From NCBI RefSeq assembly GCF_900142575.1, contig NZ_FRBI01000006.1, positions 242,418 to 306,417 of the forward strand: a stretch of 64,000 nt of DNA, written 5' to 3'. A program made the translations under genes and the position numbers. The number at the start of each line of letters is the position of its first letter. Position 1 is the first letter of the stretch. The notes below the pieces were generated by a model. That model was not told the origin of the DNA, did no database searches, and worked only from the letters and a program-made list of their open reading frames with translations. This DNA is from Actinacidiphila paucisporea (GTDB lineage: Bacteria; Actinomycetota; Actinomycetes; Streptomycetales; Streptomycetaceae). This document shows, piece by piece, positions 8,133-18,711 of the stretch.

Positions 8133-10540
8133 GCGGACGTGCGCGGCTGACGGTGTTCGCGGCGCTGGCCTCGCTGATGGCCGCGGCGGCGCTGCTGCCG
8201 CTGGCCAGCCCGCGCGGCTGGTACGCCAAGGCGGTGCTGTGCGTGGTCCTGCAGGCCGGGGTGGGCGCCGGTGCCCGCCGGGTGCCGCTGGCCAGGCCGC
8301 TGACGGTCCTCGCCCAACTGGTGGTCTCGCTGCTGGTGCTGACCGCGATGTTCACCCCGCACCAGGCGCTCGGCGGGGTGCTGCCGGGCCCGCAGGCCTT
8401 CCGCCAGCTCGGGCAGCTGGTCCAGGACGGGATGACCGACGTCACCAACTTCGCGATCCCGGCGCCTGTCACCCCCGGCATCAGGTTCCTGCTGGTCGCC
8501 GGGGTGCTGCTGATCGCGCTCGCGGTCGACGCCATAGCGGTGACGTACAACAGCGCGGCGCCCGCCGGGCTGCCGCTGCTCGCGCTCTACGCGGTCGCCG
8601 CCGGCCTGGAGGACGGCGGCAGCCAGTGGCTGTACTTCCTGATCGCCGCCAGCGGCTATCTGCTGCTGCTGCTCGCCGAGGGCCGCGACCGGCTCTCCCG
8701 CTGGGGCCGGGTCTTCGGCGGCGCCCCGCGGCAGGGCAACTGGGCGGGGCCGGCCGGCGCGGCGGGCGGCGGCGCGCCGCTGGCGCCCGTGCGCACCGGG
8801 CGCCGGATCGGGGCGATGGCGCTGGGCATCGCCGTGGTGCTGCCCGTCGTCCTGCCCTCGCTCAGCGGCGGCCTGCTGGGCTCCACGGGCGGCGGCAGCG
8901 GCAACGGTCTGGGCGGCGGTGTCGGCAATGCCACGTCGGTGCGTCCCGAGGTCGCGCTGCAGGACTACCTCAACCAGCCGGACAACCGCGAGGTGTTGAC
9001 CTACAGGACCAACTCCCCCGACGCCACCGGGATGTACCTGCGGATCCTGTCGCTCGACCAGTTCGACGGCACGCAGTGGTCGGCCTCCAAGGACGACAAG
9101 GTGGACATCCCCGACGTGCTGCCGACGCCGCAGGGCCAGGCGGGGGACGTGAAGTACACCGAGGTCGACACCTCGGTGGCGGTGGACCGGGATTACGCGC
9201 AGGGCTGGCTGCCGATGCCCTATCCGGCGCTGCGGGTGCGGGCCGACGGGGACTGGCGCTACGAGCCCGAGGGCCGGATGGTCGTCGGGGACCACGGGCA
9301 GACCACCGCGGGGCTGCAGTACCAGGTCGGCAGCATGCAGCTGGAGCCGACCGCCGCGCAGCTCGCGGCGGCGCCGCCGGCCGCCGGGAAGATCGCCGAG
9401 CAGTACGAGAAGGTGCCCGACTCGCTGCCCGCGGTCGTGGCGGCCACCGCCCGGCAGGTGACGCAGTCGGCGACCACCGACTACGAGCGGGCGCTCGACC
9501 TCCAGCGGTACTTCACCTCCGGGCAGTTCGTCTACGACACCGAGGCCAAGTCCGGTACGGGCGTCGACGCGATCGCCCGGTTCCTGCAGACCAAGCGGGG
9601 CTTCTGCGTGCACTTCGCCTTCACCATGGCGACGATGGCCCGCACCCTGCACATCCCCGCGCGGGTCGCGGTCGGCTTCACGCCCGGCTCGCTCACCACC
9701 GACGGCACCATGTCGGTCGGGCTCAAGGACGCTCACGCCTGGCCCGAGCTGTACTTCGAGGGCATCGGCTGGACCCGCTTCGAGCCGACGCCCTACCGGG
9801 GCACGGCGCCGTCCTACACGCTGTCGACCAGCACCGCGGGCGGCGGCGACACCTCCGACCCCACGCAGCACGGCACCGGCAGCACCGCCCGCCCGACGCC
9901 CACGACCTCCTCGCAGTGCGCCGCGCAGCACGACCTCGGCCCGGCCGCGTGCGCCTCGGCGGCCGCCGCGGGCAGCGGCGGCTCGGGCGGCTCCGGCTTC
10001 GGCGGGCTGCGGCTCGCGGGGCTCGTACTCATCGCGCTGCTGGTGCTCGCGGTGCCCACGCTGCCACTGCTGTGGCGACGACGGGTACGGGCAGGGCGGC
10101 TGAGAGGCGGCAGGGAGAAAGCGGACGGGCTCGTGCTGTCCGCATGGCACGAGGTGCTCGACACCGGGTGGGACTACGGCATCCAGCCCGACGGGTCCGA
10201 GACCCCGCGGCGGGCGATGTCCCGCATGGTCACGGAGGGCCGGCTCAGCGGGCCCGCCGCCGAGGCGGCGACCTCGCTGGCCTCCGCGGTGGAGCGCACG
10301 CTGTACGCGCCACAGCCGCAGGCGGCCACCGGTCTCGCGGCCGACGTCCACGCGGTCCGCGCGGGCCTGCACGCCTCGGCCGGCCGCGGCGCGCGGCTGC
10401 GCGCCCGCTTCTTCCCCCGCTCCTTCGTCCGCGTCCTGTGGAGCGCGTCCGCCACAACGGCGTCGGTGTCCGCGAGCCTCTCCCGCACCATGGAGCGCCT
10501 CACGGCTCCCTTGCGCCGCCGCCTGACCCGCACGTCCTGA
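8129..10540 (+). CDS. Membrane-anchored transglutaminase-like protein (TgpA type)
   Basis: 803 residues. About five membrane helices occupy the first ~250 residues, then a large extracytoplasmic transglutaminase core, a Ser/Gly-rich linker, one more helix near 630-650 and a cytoplasmic tail with a DUF4129-like character. The catalytic pair is visible: C493 in KRGFCVHFAF and H536 in DAHAWPE. The third position, usually Asp, is Glu552 in WTRFEPTP. Such proteins with MoxR and DUF58 form a conserved envelope module of unproven substrate. The start overlaps the DUF58 stop (ATGA). The gene ends before a strong bidirectional hairpin. Confidence 0.85.
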   Translation: MSGRARLTVFAALASLMAAAALLPLASPRGWYAKAVLCVVLQAGVGAGARRVPLARPLTVLAQLVVSLLVLTAMFTPHQALGGVLPGPQAFRQLGQLVQDGMTDVTNFAIPAPVTPGIRFLLVAGVLLIALAVDAIAVTYNSAAPAGLPLLALYAVAAGLEDGGSQWLYFLIAASGYLLLLLAEGRDRLSRWGRVFGGAPRQGNWAGPAGAAGGGAPLAPVRTGRRIGAMALGIAVVLPVVLPSLSGGLLGSTGGGSGNGLGGGVGNATSVRPEVALQDYLNQPDNREVLTYRTNSPDATGMYLRILSLDQFDGTQWSASKDDKVDIPDVLPTPQGQAGDVKYTEVDTSVAVDRDYAQGWLPMPYPALRVRADGDWRYEPEGRMVVGDHGQTTAGLQYQVGSMQLEPTAAQLAAAPPAAGKIAEQYEKVPDSLPAVVAATARQVTQSATTDYERALDLQRYFTSGQFVYDTEAKSGTGVDAIARFLQTKRGFCVHFAFTMATMARTLHIPARVAVGFTPGSLTTDGTMSVGLKDAHAWPELYFEGIGWTRFEPTPYRGTAPSYTLSTSTAGGGDTSDPTQHGTGSTARPTPTTSSQCAAQHDLGPAACASAAAAGSGGSGGSGFGGLRLAGLVLIALLVLAVPTLPLLWRRRVRAGRLRGGREKADGLVLSAWHEVLDTGWDYGIQPDGSETPRRAMSRMVTEGRLSGPAAEAATSLASAVERTLYAPQPQAATGLAADVHAVRAGLHASAGRGARLRARFFPRSFVRVLWSASATTASVSASLSRTMERLTAPLRRRLTRTS

Positions 10541-10546
10541 CCCGCC

Positions 10547-10589
10547 GCCCCCTGCCGGGCGCCCCACCCAGGGGCGGCCGGCAGGGGGC
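10547..10589. terminator. Bidirectional hairpin between convergent genes
   Basis: A 19-bp stem (left arm from 10547, right arm ending 10589) with loop ACCCA and one mismatch, starting seven bases after the transglutaminase gene. The DUF3040 gene converges on it from the other side. There is no U-tract, which is usual for streptomycete terminators. The 170 bp from here to 10760 hold no gene that I can support. Confidence 0.7.
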
Positions 10590-10760
10590 GCTGCGGGCGT
10601 GCCGGACACCCCAGCCGGACGGGATCTGTCGATGCGTGCCTGCGCCCCGCACCTACCGCTTTGCCGACGGCAAGCGCACCGCCTTACGTGGAGGCACCAC
10701 ACAACCGCCCGCGCAGCGAATCGGCGCGGGCGTACGAAATGGGGTGGAGCGAGCCGGAGG

Positions 10761-11171
10761 CTACTGGCCCTGCTGGTCGCGGCGGCGCTGCCACCGCTCC
10801 TCGATGCGGTCCATGACCTTGCCCTTGCGGGGCTGGTGGCGGCCGAGCCGGCCGCCTCGGCCGGGGACGGCGGCAGTCGGCGGTGCGGGATCGCCCGGCC
10901 TGCCGGCCTTGCGCCAGCCGGTGACCGCGAGGACCGCGCAGATGAGCATGACGAGGAAGCCTGCCACGCCGACCCAGACGAGCTTGGCGATCATGCCGCC
11001 CATGAGCAGCGCGACACCGACCAGGAACCCTGCGACCGCCAGGTAGACCCGGCGCCGGGTGAATGTGCGCAACCCGGTTCCCTCGAGCGCCGACGCGAAC
11101 TTGGGATCTTCGGCGTACAGCGCTCGCTCCATCTGCTCGAGCATGCGCTGCTCGTGCTCCGAGAGCGGCAC
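10761..11171 (-). CDS. DUF3040 small membrane protein
   Basis: 136 residues. The N-terminus MPLSEHEQRMLEQMERALYAEDPKFASAL is the DUF3040 hallmark, followed by two membrane helices at about 42-60 and 63-84, and a basic Arg/Gly-rich cytoplasmic tail. DUF3040 proteins are widespread in actinobacteria, often near division genes, with no assigned activity. The start has GGAGGT just upstream on the minus strand. The methyltransferase gene lies 257 bp upstream and a terminator-like hairpin lies between them, so this is probably its own transcription unit. Confidence 0.85.
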   Translation of the reverse strand: MPLSEHEQRMLEQMERALYAEDPKFASALEGTGLRTFTRRRVYLAVAGFLVGVALLMGGMIAKLVWVGVAGFLVMLICAVLAVTGWRKAGRPGDPAPPTAAVPGRGGRLGRHQPRKGKVMDRIEERWQRRRDQQGQ

Positions 11172-11384
11172 GGAGACCTCCTACTCGTCGGTCGCGGGAG
11201 GCGACCGGTCCGACCCTTTCAGGATAGGCAGGGAATCGCCCCCGTGAAACCCACCCCGATGCGCCAACCCGACGGGTGCTTCATTCCCCGTCCACTGTCG
11301 CGTCATGCCAGCATACGGTCAGGAATGGCGTGACGGGCGGGGCTGTGACGCGGTCCCTGTGTGCCGTCCCGCACGCGGGGGCCC

Positions 11385-11408
11385 CACGGGGGCTCGGCGG
11401 CCCCCGTG
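11385..11408 (-). terminator. Hairpin after the methyltransferase gene
   Basis: An 8-bp perfect stem (CACGGGGG with CCCCCGTG) around an 8-base loop lies about 20 bases past the methyltransferase stop on the minus strand. It is a plausible terminator. The rest of 11172-11428 shows no gene. Confidence 0.5.
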
Positions 11409-11428
11409 CCCCGCTGCGCGGTCACCGG

Positions 11429-12199
11429 TCAGTCGCGCTCGGCGAGCACGTGCAGCTGGGTCGCGACCGCGTGGAAACCGGGGTCCTCCGCGGCCGCCAG
11501 CTCCAGTCTGAGCAGCGCGTCCCGCGCGCCCGCCTCGGTGTCGACCAGCACTCCCGGCACCAGGTCGGCGAAGATCCGCACCCCGTGCACGGCGGCGGCC
11601 CGCAGCCCGGCGTCGGCGACCAGCCGGGTCAGCTCCTCCGCGGTGAAGCGGCGGGGCAGCGAGTCGCCGTCGCCCCACCGCCCGTCGGGGTCGCCCAGGG
11701 CGCGCTGCGCCTCGGCGAAATGCCCGGCGAGCGCCCTGGCCAGGACCGCGCCGCCGCGGCCCGCCGCGAGCAGGCTGAGCGCGCCGCCCGCACGCAGGGC
11801 GCCGGCGACGTGGCGGACGCCCTCGGCGGGGTCGTCGACGTATTCCAGCGCCCCGTGGCAGAGAACCATGTCGTACGCGCCGGGGGTGACCACGTCCAGC
11901 AGCCCCTGGGCGTCGCCCTGCACTCCGCTGACCCGCTCGGTGACGCCGGCCTCGGCGGCCCGCCGCTCCAGGCCGAACAGCGCGTCGGGGCTGGGGTCGA
12001 CGACGGTGACCCGGTGGCCGAGGCGGGCGACGGGCACCGCGAAGTTGCCGGTGCCGCCGCCGATGTCGAGCACGTCGAGAACAGCGGTGTCCGCCGCCTT
12101 CGCCCGCCGCTCCAGCGCGTCACGCAGCACTTCCCAGACCACAGCGGTACGCAGGCTGGCTCGGGGGCGCATGGGGTCCACCCCTCCTTGACGGGACAT
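11429..12199 (-). CDS. SAM-dependent methyltransferase (class I, type 11)
   Basis: 256 residues from 12199; a shorter start at 12172 (MRPRASLRTA) is equally plausible. The SAM-binding motif I is clear (VLDVLDIGGGTGNFAVPVA), followed by the acidic VTVVDPSPDAL strand, GDAQGLLDV and the motif YDMVLCHGALEYVDDP. This matches small-molecule methyltransferases of the UbiE/type 11 group. The substrate cannot be read from the sequence. It is followed by a hairpin and preceded by the MITE-like element at 12246-12441. A counterpart at the same place in S. coelicolor (dcw to metF interval) is expected. Confidence 0.82.
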   Translation of the reverse strand: MSRQGGVDPMRPRASLRTAVVWEVLRDALERRAKAADTAVLDVLDIGGGTGNFAVPVARLGHRVTVVDPSPDALFGLERRAAEAGVTERVSGVQGDAQGLLDVVTPGAYDMVLCHGALEYVDDPAEGVRHVAGALRAGGALSLLAAGRGGAVLARALAGHFAEAQRALGDPDGRWGDGDSLPRRFTAEELTRLVADAGLRAAAVHGVRIFADLVPGVLVDTEAGARDALLRLELAAAEDPGFHAVATQLHVLAERD

Positions 12200-12245
12200 G
12201 GCGGACGGCTCCTCGCGGCTGCGGGTGACTGGTGCGGCCCCAACT

Positions 12246-12441
12246 CTAGGGCCTGTCCGGCGGATCTTGGCGGATCAGCCTGCGGCGTCCGGTGCCGTAC
12301 ATCGCAAGGCGGAGAATCGTCCTCGTACCGGGTCGTACAAGGATGATTCGACAACGCTGGGGGCACCTCCCGCCGAAGGCAGGGGGAGAGGTGCGGTGCC
12401 GGGCGTCGCAGGCCCGGCAAGATCCGCCGGACAGGCCCTAG
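12246..12441. mobile_element. MITE-like palindromic element, 196 bp
   Basis: Both ends carry a perfect 24-bp inverted repeat: 12246-12269, starting CTAGGGCCTGTCCGG, and its exact complement at 12418-12441. The similarity continues inward imperfectly, and a second internal inverted repeat (GAATCGTCCTCGTAC against GTACAAGGATGATTC) sits near the middle. The inner right part holds a GCACCTC...GAGGTGC hairpin (12363-12394) seen elsewhere in the window. It encodes no protein. CTAG at both ends may be part of the target or the terminus. It lies between two divergent/independent genes, so the insertion disrupts nothing. I recall such elements as common in Streptomyces; the transposase that moves it is not in the window. 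Confidence 0.75.
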
Positions 12442-12490
12442 GGCCTGGAACTCCGGGGCCGGCCGTCACGGGCAGCGGGCCGCGCGCCGG

Positions 12491-12964
12491 TTACTCGGCC
12501 GCGGGGGCCGGTATCAGCGGCGGGGCGCCGTCGAGCGGGGGGCGGAGCAGCAGCATGCGCTCCACCAGGCGCAGGAACATCGTGACGGAGCGGACCAGGT
12601 CGTCGGCCTCCCGGGGGCCCGCCGCACCGGCTATGCCGGCGTCCGCCCTGGCCCTGCGGTCGGCGCCGGCGGCGAACAGCGCGCCCCATTCGGACAGCTC
12701 CGGTGCGATCTCCGGCAGCACCTCCCACACGCTGCGGATCCTGCGGCGCCGCCGCGGGGTGTCCTCGGGCCTGCCGCGGGCGGCGAGGACCGCGGCGGCG
12801 GTGCGCAGGGCGGCGAGGTGGGCGGTGGCATACCTCTCGTGCGGGGCGTCGAGGGCGGCGGCCTCGGTGAGTCCGTGGTGCGCCTGGGTGAGCAGGTCGA
12901 GGGCGGCGGGTGACGCGGCGGCGCGGCGCAGCACAGGGTGGACGTCGCTGAGCGGAACTGCCAT
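12491..12964 (-). CDS. SAV_6107-type HEPN-domain protein
   Basis: 157 residues from the ATG at 12964 (MAVPLSDVHPVLRRA); an in-frame ATG at 13006 would add 14 unconserved residues. The helical core (AALDLLTQAHHGLTEAA, DAPHERYATAHLAALRTAAAVLAARGRP, then VWEVLPEIAPELSEW) is that of the actinobacterial SAV_6107/HEPN family. HEPN folds are often RNases or nucleotidyltransferase partners, but the usual Rx4-6H catalytic motif is not clear to me, and no nucleotidyltransferase gene is adjacent. It is divergent from the TetR gene across ~140 bp, so it could be that regulator's target. Confidence 0.75.
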   Translation of the reverse strand: MAVPLSDVHPVLRRAAASPAALDLLTQAHHGLTEAAALDAPHERYATAHLAALRTAAAVLAARGRPEDTPRRRRRIRSVWEVLPEIAPELSEWGALFAAGADRRARADAGIAGAAGPREADDLVRSVTMFLRLVERMLLLRPPLDGAPPLIPAPAAE

Positions 12965-13107
12965 GGCGAGCCTCACTTTCTCCGTACGTGTGTCCGTATA
13001 CCCCATACTGGGGCCGACCACTGACAATCGGCTCTGACCTGCGAATACCATCTCTTCCTCGATGATCGGGTCACCTCGCCCCACTGCGGGCGGGCAGAAT
13101 CGGTGCC

Positions 13108-13737
13108 ATGAGCACCGCACGACGCCAGGCAACCCGCCGCAAGCTCTACGCGGCTGCCGTCACTCTCATCGCCGAGCAGGGTTTCTCCGCCACCACCGTC
13201 GACGAGATCGCCGAGCGGGCCGGGGTCGCCAAGGGCACCGTCTACTACAACTTCGCGAGCAAGAACGACCTGTTCGAGGAGCTGCTGCGGGACGGTGTGG
13301 GCCGGTTGCGGGACGCGCTGCGCCAGGCCGCCACCGCCGCCACGGCGCGCGGCGGCGGCGGGGTGGACGCGCTGGACGCGATGATCCACGCCGGCCTGGG
13401 CTTCATCGTGCGCTACCCGTCGTTCACCCAGCTCTACGTGGCCGAGCTGTGGCGGACCAACCGGGCCTGGCAGGACACCTTGATGCTGGTGCGGCGGCAG
13501 GCGGTCGCGGTGGTCGAGGAGGTGCTGAGCGCGGCGGTGGCGGCGGGCGAGCTGAGCGAGGACACCGACGTCCAACTGACGGCGTCCGCGCTGTTCGGCA
13601 TGGTGCTGGTGGCGGCCCTCGACTGGCAGGCGTTCCAGCCGGAACGCAGCATCGACGACGTGCACGCGGCACTGTCGCGGCTGCTCCAGGGCCGGATCGG
13701 GGGCGCGGCGCTCGACTCCGCGGCGCCGCGGCCCTGA
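13108..13737 (+). CDS. TetR/AcrR-family transcriptional regulator
   Basis: 209 residues. The N-terminal helix-turn-helix is typical: ATRRKLYAAAVTLIAEQGFSATTVDEIAERAGVAKGTVYYNFASKNDLFEELL (about 8-62). The C-terminal all-helical ligand-binding domain includes a TetR_C-type segment with WRTNRAWQDT. The ATG at 13108 matches the family start. Divergent from the HEPN-type gene; the 144-bp shared region contains short dyads (for example CCCC-ATACT-GGGG near 13004) that could be an operator, but none is strong. The ligand is unknown. A strong hairpin follows at 13796. Confidence 0.88.
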   Translation: MSTARRQATRRKLYAAAVTLIAEQGFSATTVDEIAERAGVAKGTVYYNFASKNDLFEELLRDGVGRLRDALRQAATAATARGGGGVDALDAMIHAGLGFIVRYPSFTQLYVAELWRTNRAWQDTLMLVRRQAVAVVEEVLSAAVAAGELSEDTDVQLTASALFGMVLVAALDWQAFQPERSIDDVHAALSRLLQGRIGGAALDSAAPRP

Positions 13738-13795
13738 GGCCCGGTCCTGGCGGCCGGGGGAAGCCGGGGGCCGGGAGGCGCCGGAAAAGTCGAGT

Positions 13796-13846
13796 GCGCT
13801 GTCCTGGCACGAGCCGGTCCCCCACCGAGCCGTGCCGGGACAGCGC
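13796..13846 (+). terminator. Strong hairpin after the TetR gene
   Basis: GCGCTGTCC (13796-13804) pairs with GGACAGCGC (13838-13846), and inside it GGCACG (13806-13811) pairs with CGTGCC (13831-13836) with one mismatch between the two stems. It lies 59 bases past the TetR stop and is the likely terminator. Confidence 0.6.
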
Positions 13847-14066
13847 CTCCCCCATGCAACCCCCGTTCACGACCGGGCAGCCGTCGTACCGCCGCCCCGT
13901 GTCGGCGGTGCGGTCGGCCTGCCCGTCCGCGGCTCCACTCTCCCGTGCCCGCCGGGCGGCGACCATCCGTGCGGATACTCAATGGCGCGTCTAGGTAGTG
14001 ATACTCAGATTCCGGCGGTTTCACTCGCCTTCCCCCGGTTCCGCTCACCGTCCGGACTGTTCTGGC

Positions 14067-14072
14067 TAGAGT
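14067..14072 (+). promoter_or_regulatory. -10-like hexamer giving a possibly leaderless mRNA
   Basis: TAGAGT ends eight bases before the ATG of the DUF4126 gene, where transcription would start at or next to the ATG. No Shine-Dalgarno sequence can fit between. The -35 is weak (CTCACC, 17 bp away). Leaderless mRNAs are common in actinobacteria. Confidence 0.4.
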
Positions 14073-14079
14073 TCCGGTC

Positions 14080-14688
14080 ATGTCCGTACTCCCGCTGGTC
14101 TTCACCAGTGGCTGGGCGAGCGGGATCAACGCCTACGCCGTCGTGCTGCTGCTGGGCCTGATGGGCGCCACCGGGGCCACCGACGAGGTCCCGCAGGCGC
14201 TGCAGCGCCCCGACGTGCTGGTGGCTGCCGCCCTGCTCTTCCTCTGCGAGGCCGTCGCAGACAAGATCCCTTACATCGACACGGCGTGGGACGCGGTGCA
14301 CACCGCCGTCCGGCCGGTCGCGGGCGCGGTGGTGGCCGCGCTGCTCGCCGGCCACGACGGCTCGCTGCCGCAGCTCGCGGCGGCCGCGGTCGGCGGTTCC
14401 ACCGCACTGGCCAGCCATCTGGTGAAGGCCGGCACCAGGATGGCGGTCAACACCTCGCCGGAGCCGTTCAGCAACATCGTGGTGAGCCTCGCCGAGGACC
14501 TGGGGGTGGGGACGCTGATGGTCTTCGCCCTTTTCCACCCGGTGGCGGCGGCGCTGATCGCCGGCACGTTGCTGGCGCTCGGCCTTGCCACGGTGGGCTT
14601 CCTCTTCTCCCGCATCCGGCGCTTCTGGCGCCGCCGCCGCGAGCGCCGCGCGTCCCGCGGCGGACCCGGCACCCCGGCCGCCGCCTGA
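14080..14688 (+). CDS. DUF4126 membrane protein
   Basis: 202 residues with four to five hydrophobic segments. The N-terminus LPLVFTSGWASGINAYAVVLLLGLMG and the motif EAVADKIPYIDTAWDAVHTAVRPVAG identify the DUF4126 family, polytopic proteins of unknown activity. A central GGSTALASHLVKAGTR repeat-like helix and the C-terminal basic tail (RIRRFWRRRRERRASR) are typical. The following FAD oxidoreductase gene starts 28 bp downstream on the same strand, so the two probably form an operon. The mRNA may be leaderless. Confidence 0.85.
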   Translation: MSVLPLVFTSGWASGINAYAVVLLLGLMGATGATDEVPQALQRPDVLVAAALLFLCEAVADKIPYIDTAWDAVHTAVRPVAGAVVAALLAGHDGSLPQLAAAAVGGSTALASHLVKAGTRMAVNTSPEPFSNIVVSLAEDLGVGTLMVFALFHPVAAALIAGTLLALGLATVGFLFSRIRRFWRRRRERRASRGGPGTPAAA

Positions 14689-14716
14689 GCCCGCGCGCGC
14701 CGCTACAGTCCGTGGC

Positions 14717-16252
14717 ATGGCACGGATTGCGGTGATCGGCGCGGGCATGGCGTCGCTGGCGGCGGCTGCCCGGCTCGCCGTCGGGGGCCACCGGGTGGTG
14801 GTGCTCGAACGCACCGGCACGTACGGCGGCGGTGTCGGCCGGCTGGCCAGGGACGGCTTCGCCTTCGACACCGGACCCGGCCTGCTGACGCTGCCCGCGG
14901 TCTACCGCGACCTGTTCGTGAAGACCGGGAAGCGGGCCCTGGAGGACTGCGTCGACCTGGTCGCGGTGGACCCGGCGGGACGCCATGTCTTCGCCGACGG
15001 CACGGACCTCACGCTGCCGAACGCCTCGCGGTCGGGCACGATCGCCGCCATGGACGCGGCCTTCGGGCCCGGCAGCGGTGAGCGCTGGAGCGACCTCATG
15101 GTCAGGGCGCGGGAGACCTGGGAGGTGATGCGGCGGCCGATGCTGGAGGAGGCGCTGCCCGCCGACCCGTCGCACTTCGCCCGCGATCCGTATCCGGCGG
15201 TCAGGCGCGGCTTCGGCCCCCGCCGCCACCGGCCGACGCTGGCCAGGACCGCCGCCGCGGAGCTGCGCGACCCGCGGCTGGCGGCGCTGCTGGAGAGCCA
15301 CCTGCTGGTCCAGGGTGTCGATCCGCGTGAGGCCCCGGCGTCGGCGGCCGTCCTGCCGTATCTGGAGGAGGCCTTCGGCGTCTGGTACGTACGCGGCGGC
15401 ATGCGGGAGCTGGCGCGCGCGGTCCACGAGCGGTGCCTGGAGCGCCGGGTGGAATTCCGCTTCGACGCGCGCGTGACCGGCCTGCTGGTGGCGGACGGCC
15501 GTACGGCTGGCGTGCGGCTCGCCGACGGCAGCGAGGTGGCCGCCGACCTCGTGGTGGCCGGCGCGCCCGCGCCGGCCCTCCCCGCGGACGCGGGGGGCCG
15601 GGACGCCGGCGAATCCCCGTGGCCCTTCCCCGGGCCGCGCGACGAGGCGAGCCGCCTGACGGTGCATCTGGCGCTGCGCGGCTCGCGCCCCTCGGGCACC
15701 GCGCACCGCACGGTGGTGCACGCGGCGGACCGGGGCCGGGCGCTGGAGTGGCTCACCGCCCGCCGCCCCGCGCCGCTGCCGCCGCACGGCGCGCTGACGG
15801 TGACCGTGCTGCGGCCCGACGACCCGGCGACGCGTCCCGACGACGGCCACGAGGCGGTGACGCTGACCGCGCCGGTGCCCGCGCACGAGGCGGCGCCCAA
15901 GCGGGCGCGGACGCTGGACTGGAACGGGCCGGGGGCCGCCGACTCCTTCGCCGAGCTGATGGTGGCCGCCGCGGAGGCGGCCGTGCCGGGGCTGCGCGCG
16001 CGTGAGTTGTGGCGGGAGGTCCGCACCCCGGTGGACATCGAGCGGGAGACCGGGGCAGCGCGCGGCGCGGTGCCCGCGCCGTCGCTGGCCGGGGCCGGCG
16101 GCATCCTGCTGCGGTCCGCGAACCGGTCGCCCCTCCCCGGGCTCTACCTCGTCGGCGGCTGGGCCCATCCCGGCGGCGGGCTGCCGCACGCGGGCATGTC
16201 GGCGGCGATCACGGCCGACCTGGTCGCCGGCGGCCCCGGCGGCAGCCGCTGA
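14717..16252 (+). CDS. CrtI-like FAD-dependent oxidoreductase
   Basis: 511 residues from the ATG at 14717; a longer in-frame reading upstream overlaps the DUF4126 gene and adds no conserved sequence. The N-terminal dinucleotide fold is clear (IAVIGAGMASLAAAARLAVGGHRVVVLER), followed by GGGVGRL and FDTGPGLLTLP as in phytoene desaturase/carotenoid isomerase-type flavoproteins, and the C-terminal FAD-closing motif GLYLVGGWAHPGGGLPHAGMS. The first motif reads GxGMxS rather than the usual GxGxxG with Gly at the sixth place. Substrate unknown: no carotenoid genes are near, so I would not call it a phytoene desaturase. Same strand as geosmin synthase 160 bp downstream, but a hairpin intervenes. Confidence 0.82.
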   Translation: MARIAVIGAGMASLAAAARLAVGGHRVVVLERTGTYGGGVGRLARDGFAFDTGPGLLTLPAVYRDLFVKTGKRALEDCVDLVAVDPAGRHVFADGTDLTLPNASRSGTIAAMDAAFGPGSGERWSDLMVRARETWEVMRRPMLEEALPADPSHFARDPYPAVRRGFGPRRHRPTLARTAAAELRDPRLAALLESHLLVQGVDPREAPASAAVLPYLEEAFGVWYVRGGMRELARAVHERCLERRVEFRFDARVTGLLVADGRTAGVRLADGSEVAADLVVAGAPAPALPADAGGRDAGESPWPFPGPRDEASRLTVHLALRGSRPSGTAHRTVVHAADRGRALEWLTARRPAPLPPHGALTVTVLRPDDPATRPDDGHEAVTLTAPVPAHEAAPKRARTLDWNGPGAADSFAELMVAAAEAAVPGLRARELWREVRTPVDIERETGAARGAVPAPSLAGAGGILLRSANRSPLPGLYLVGGWAHPGGGLPHAGMSAAITADLVAGGPGGSR

Positions 16253-16292
16253 GCGGGTCGCGTCACACATGACCACCTCCCAAGATCGTTAA

Positions 16293-16308
16293 TCGGGCTC
16301 CCGCCCGA
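16293..16308 (+). terminator. Small hairpin after the FAD oxidoreductase gene
   Basis: TCGGGC and GCCCGA (16293-16298, 16303-16308) form a short 6-bp stem with loop TCCC about 40 bases past the stop. It has no U-tract. It may separate this gene from geosmin synthase. Confidence 0.35.
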
Positions 16309-16359
16309 ATTCAGCAGATCGGGCGGTTGTGTCCGCAGGTCCTCCCGGAGTGGACTGTC

Positions 16360-16376
16360 GATCACTTAGCGTGATC
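16360..16376 (+). promoter_or_regulatory. Inverted repeat upstream of geosmin synthase
   Basis: GATCAC-TTAGC-GTGATC (16360-16376) is a perfect 6-bp dyad with a 5-base centre, 40 bases before the geosmin synthase ATG; a second, nested palindrome GTGATCAC is at 16371-16378. It is well placed for a dimeric regulator at the promoter. It does not fit the Streptomyces Crp pattern GTG-N6-GNCAC. I cannot name the regulator. Confidence 0.45.
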
Positions 16377-16397
16377 ACAGGCCCTTTGATCTCCTGA

Positions 16398-18689
<2,292 letters not shown>

Positions 18690-18711
18690 GGGCCCGGCGC
18701 GGCCCGCCGGC

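Larger units (their letters stand above)
13738..14079 (+). other. Intergenic region, TetR gene to DUF4126 gene
   Basis: 342 bp without a supported gene. It contains the hairpin at 13796-13846 and, at its 3' end, a TAGAGT -10-like hexamer at 14067-14072. I see nothing else: no RNA gene, and no repeat shared with the rest of the window. Confidence 0.6.

Noticed and set aside
10590..10760. A small RNA or gene in the DUF3040-transglutaminase gap
   Set aside because: No open frame with a start and ribosome site and no recognisable RNA fold beyond the terminator.
8239..11046. 935-residue plus-strand open frame
   Set aside because: Overlaps the transglutaminase gene out of frame; Arg/Gly/Ala-rich noise.
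16360..16378. Crp site before geosmin synthase
   Set aside because: The dyad does not fit GTG-N6-GNCAC; left as an unassigned operator.
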